Assembly: GCA_016190535.1 (NCBI GenBank)
Contig: JACPQK010000044.1
Location: forward strand, 1 to 6,439
DNA length: 6,439 bases
Reading direction: 5' to 3'
Source: Chloroflexota bacterium
GTDB taxonomy: Bacteria > Chloroflexota > Dehalococcoidia > JACPQK01
Part shown: piece after piece, positions 5,699 through 6,439 of the stretch
How the letters are laid out: the number at the start of each line of letters is the position of its first letter
Numbering within the stretch: the first letter of the stretch is position 1
The notes under the pieces: generated by a model
Databases searched by the model: none
What the model saw: the letters and a program-made list of their open reading frames with translations, nothing else
Told to the model about the DNA's origin: nothing
Position numbers and translations under genes: made by a program

Positions 5699-6439
5699 AG
5701 CAACGCACCCTCCCTTGCCTTCGATTGGCGCACCAGCCCCAGCAGGGCGGTGCCCATGGCGATATAGACCAGGCAACCCAGGAGAAGGACAGTATAGCCC
5801 TGACCGGGCTGCCGGGCGTTCAAGAGGTCTATGATGGGGCCCCAGAGGCGGGCCACCACGCCACCCAGCGCCGCCAGGTTCACCAGGCCCAGGTAGTGGG
5901 CGGCGCGCTCCGCGGGCACCAGGTCCGTGGCCAGCGCCCAGCTATTGACCAGGAAAATACAGGTGGCTACGCCTAAGAAGGCGCTGGAGAGGAGCACCTG
6001 AAGCTCGCTCCGGGAGAGGAGCAGCCCCAGTACCCCCAGCGAGCTGATGAGGCCAGCGGAATACAGCATCGTCCTCCGCCCCCAGCGGTCCCCCAAGCGG
6101 CCTACGGGATAGGCCAGGGCCAGCACCATGCCACCCCCGATCACCGCCAGGTAGCCGGCCGTGCGGGCGGGGCTGCCTACCCCCACCACGTCGTCCAGAT
6201 AGTAGTAGGCAAAGGCCTGAATAGAGCCCAGGGCCACCAGCACGAAGAAGCGGGAGAGGAGGTACCACCGGAACTCCGGGTGCTCCGCCCAGCGCAAGTC
6301 CAGCGCCTTTCTCCCTCTGTTCGTCCAGGGTGGGGCCGCGCCAGGGCGGCCTCCCCTCTCCCTGACCAGCAGGACAGTAGCCAGGGAGGCCAAAACCAGC
6401 AGGGCCGCCAGAGAGCCCAAGGAGAGCCAGAGCCAGCCA
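5695..6439 (-). CDS. MFS transporter, C-terminal part (cut by window edge)
   Basis: The frame stays open to the right edge, so about 247 C-terminal residues are visible and the N-terminal half and start lie outside. The TTG at 6420 is an internal leucine codon, not a likely start. Visible in order are the end of a membrane segment (LGSLAALLVLASLATVLLV), the central cytoplasmic loop rich in R, G and P, then six hydrophobic segments matching TM7-TM12. Between TM8 and TM9 lies a clear second-half motif A, GRLGDRWGRR (about 6070-6105). The segment NSWALATDLVPAERAAHYLG resembles sugar/SLC45-like MFS carriers, but this is too little to assign a substrate. Its TGA overlaps the aspA ATG, so the pair is probably one operon, with this gene first. 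The pairing would fit an amino-acid or dicarboxylate carrier; that is inference. Confidence 0.85.
   Translation of the reverse strand, partial: GWLWLSLGSLAALLVLASLATVLLVRERGGRPGAAPPWTNRGRKALDLRWAEHPEFRWYLLSRFFVLVALGSIQAFAYYYLDDVVGVGSPARTAGYLAVIGGGMVLALAYPVGRLGDRWGRRTMLYSAGLISSLGVLGLLLSRSELQVLLSSAFLGVATCIFLVNSWALATDLVPAERAAHYLGLVNLAALGGVVARLWGPIIDLLNARQPGQGYTVLLLGCLVYIAMGTALLGLVRQSKAREGALL
5707..5715 (-). promoter_or_regulatory. Shine-Dalgarno for aspA inside the MFS gene
   Basis: Read on the minus strand, AGGGAGGGT occupies 5715 to 5707, with its GGAGG core 10 bases before the aspA ATG. The spacing is slightly long. It lies within the last codons of the MFS gene and supports the 5698 start together with the ATGA overlap. 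Confidence 0.55.

Noticed and set aside
5699..5776. 26-residue N-terminal extension of aspartase to an upstream ATG
   Set aside because: The extension reads in the MFS gene region, has no homology to aspartase N-termini, and the 5698 ATG has an SD and the ATGA overlap.
6418..6420. TTG at 6420 as the start of the MFS gene
   Set aside because: It lies within a hydrophobic segment, the frame continues open to the edge, and the protein would lack the whole N-terminal half of the MFS fold.

Overview
The window is a GC-rich bacterial chromosome segment (or metagenomic contig piece). It holds two gene blocks that converge near position 4255-4301. The protein style is a cytoplasmic-type MFS carrier, a FumC/AspA-superfamily lyase and a lipoprotein-anchored family 5 binding protein. 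The intergenic DNA carries palindromes of the 'CCCTCTCCC...GGTGAGGG' and 'CCTGAGC..GGCGAAGG' kinds. Together these resemble Chloroflexota, perhaps a Dehalococcoidia-like lineage. That assignment is an inference; no marker gene is present to confirm it.

Positions 1-511 contain no convincing gene. They hold two copies of a 17-bp direct repeat, a perfect 12-bp-arm palindrome (238-263), a possible promoter and a strong Shine-Dalgarno. The plus-strand block follows: oppA (512-2164, peptide-binding lipoprotein), oppB (2402-3319) and oppC (3329-4255). These are the binding protein and two permeases of an Opp/Dpp-type ABC importer. The two ATPase subunits (OppD/OppF type) are not in the window. The 237-bp gap between oppA and oppB is the most structured part of the window. 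It contains a 156-bp MITE-like palindromic element whose terminal repeat includes the oppA stop codon, then a 16-bp-stem hairpin just upstream of oppB, which has no visible Shine-Dalgarno.

The minus-strand block is a partial MFS transporter (5695 to the right edge, N-terminal part missing), followed with an ATGA overlap by an aspartate ammonia-lyase (4301-5698). The arrangement implies translational coupling between a carrier and aspartase. One plausible joint picture is a peptide/amino-acid scavenger. The ABC importer would bring in peptides, aspartase would deaminate aspartate to fumarate and ammonia, and the MFS carrier would move a related metabolite. The carrier's substrate cannot be read from the sequence.

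I do not see a clearly new biological system. The points that merit a second look are the insertion element at the oppA stop codon, the intercistronic hairpin with the SD-less oppB start, the absent ATPases, and the mixed aspartase/fumarase signature residues.
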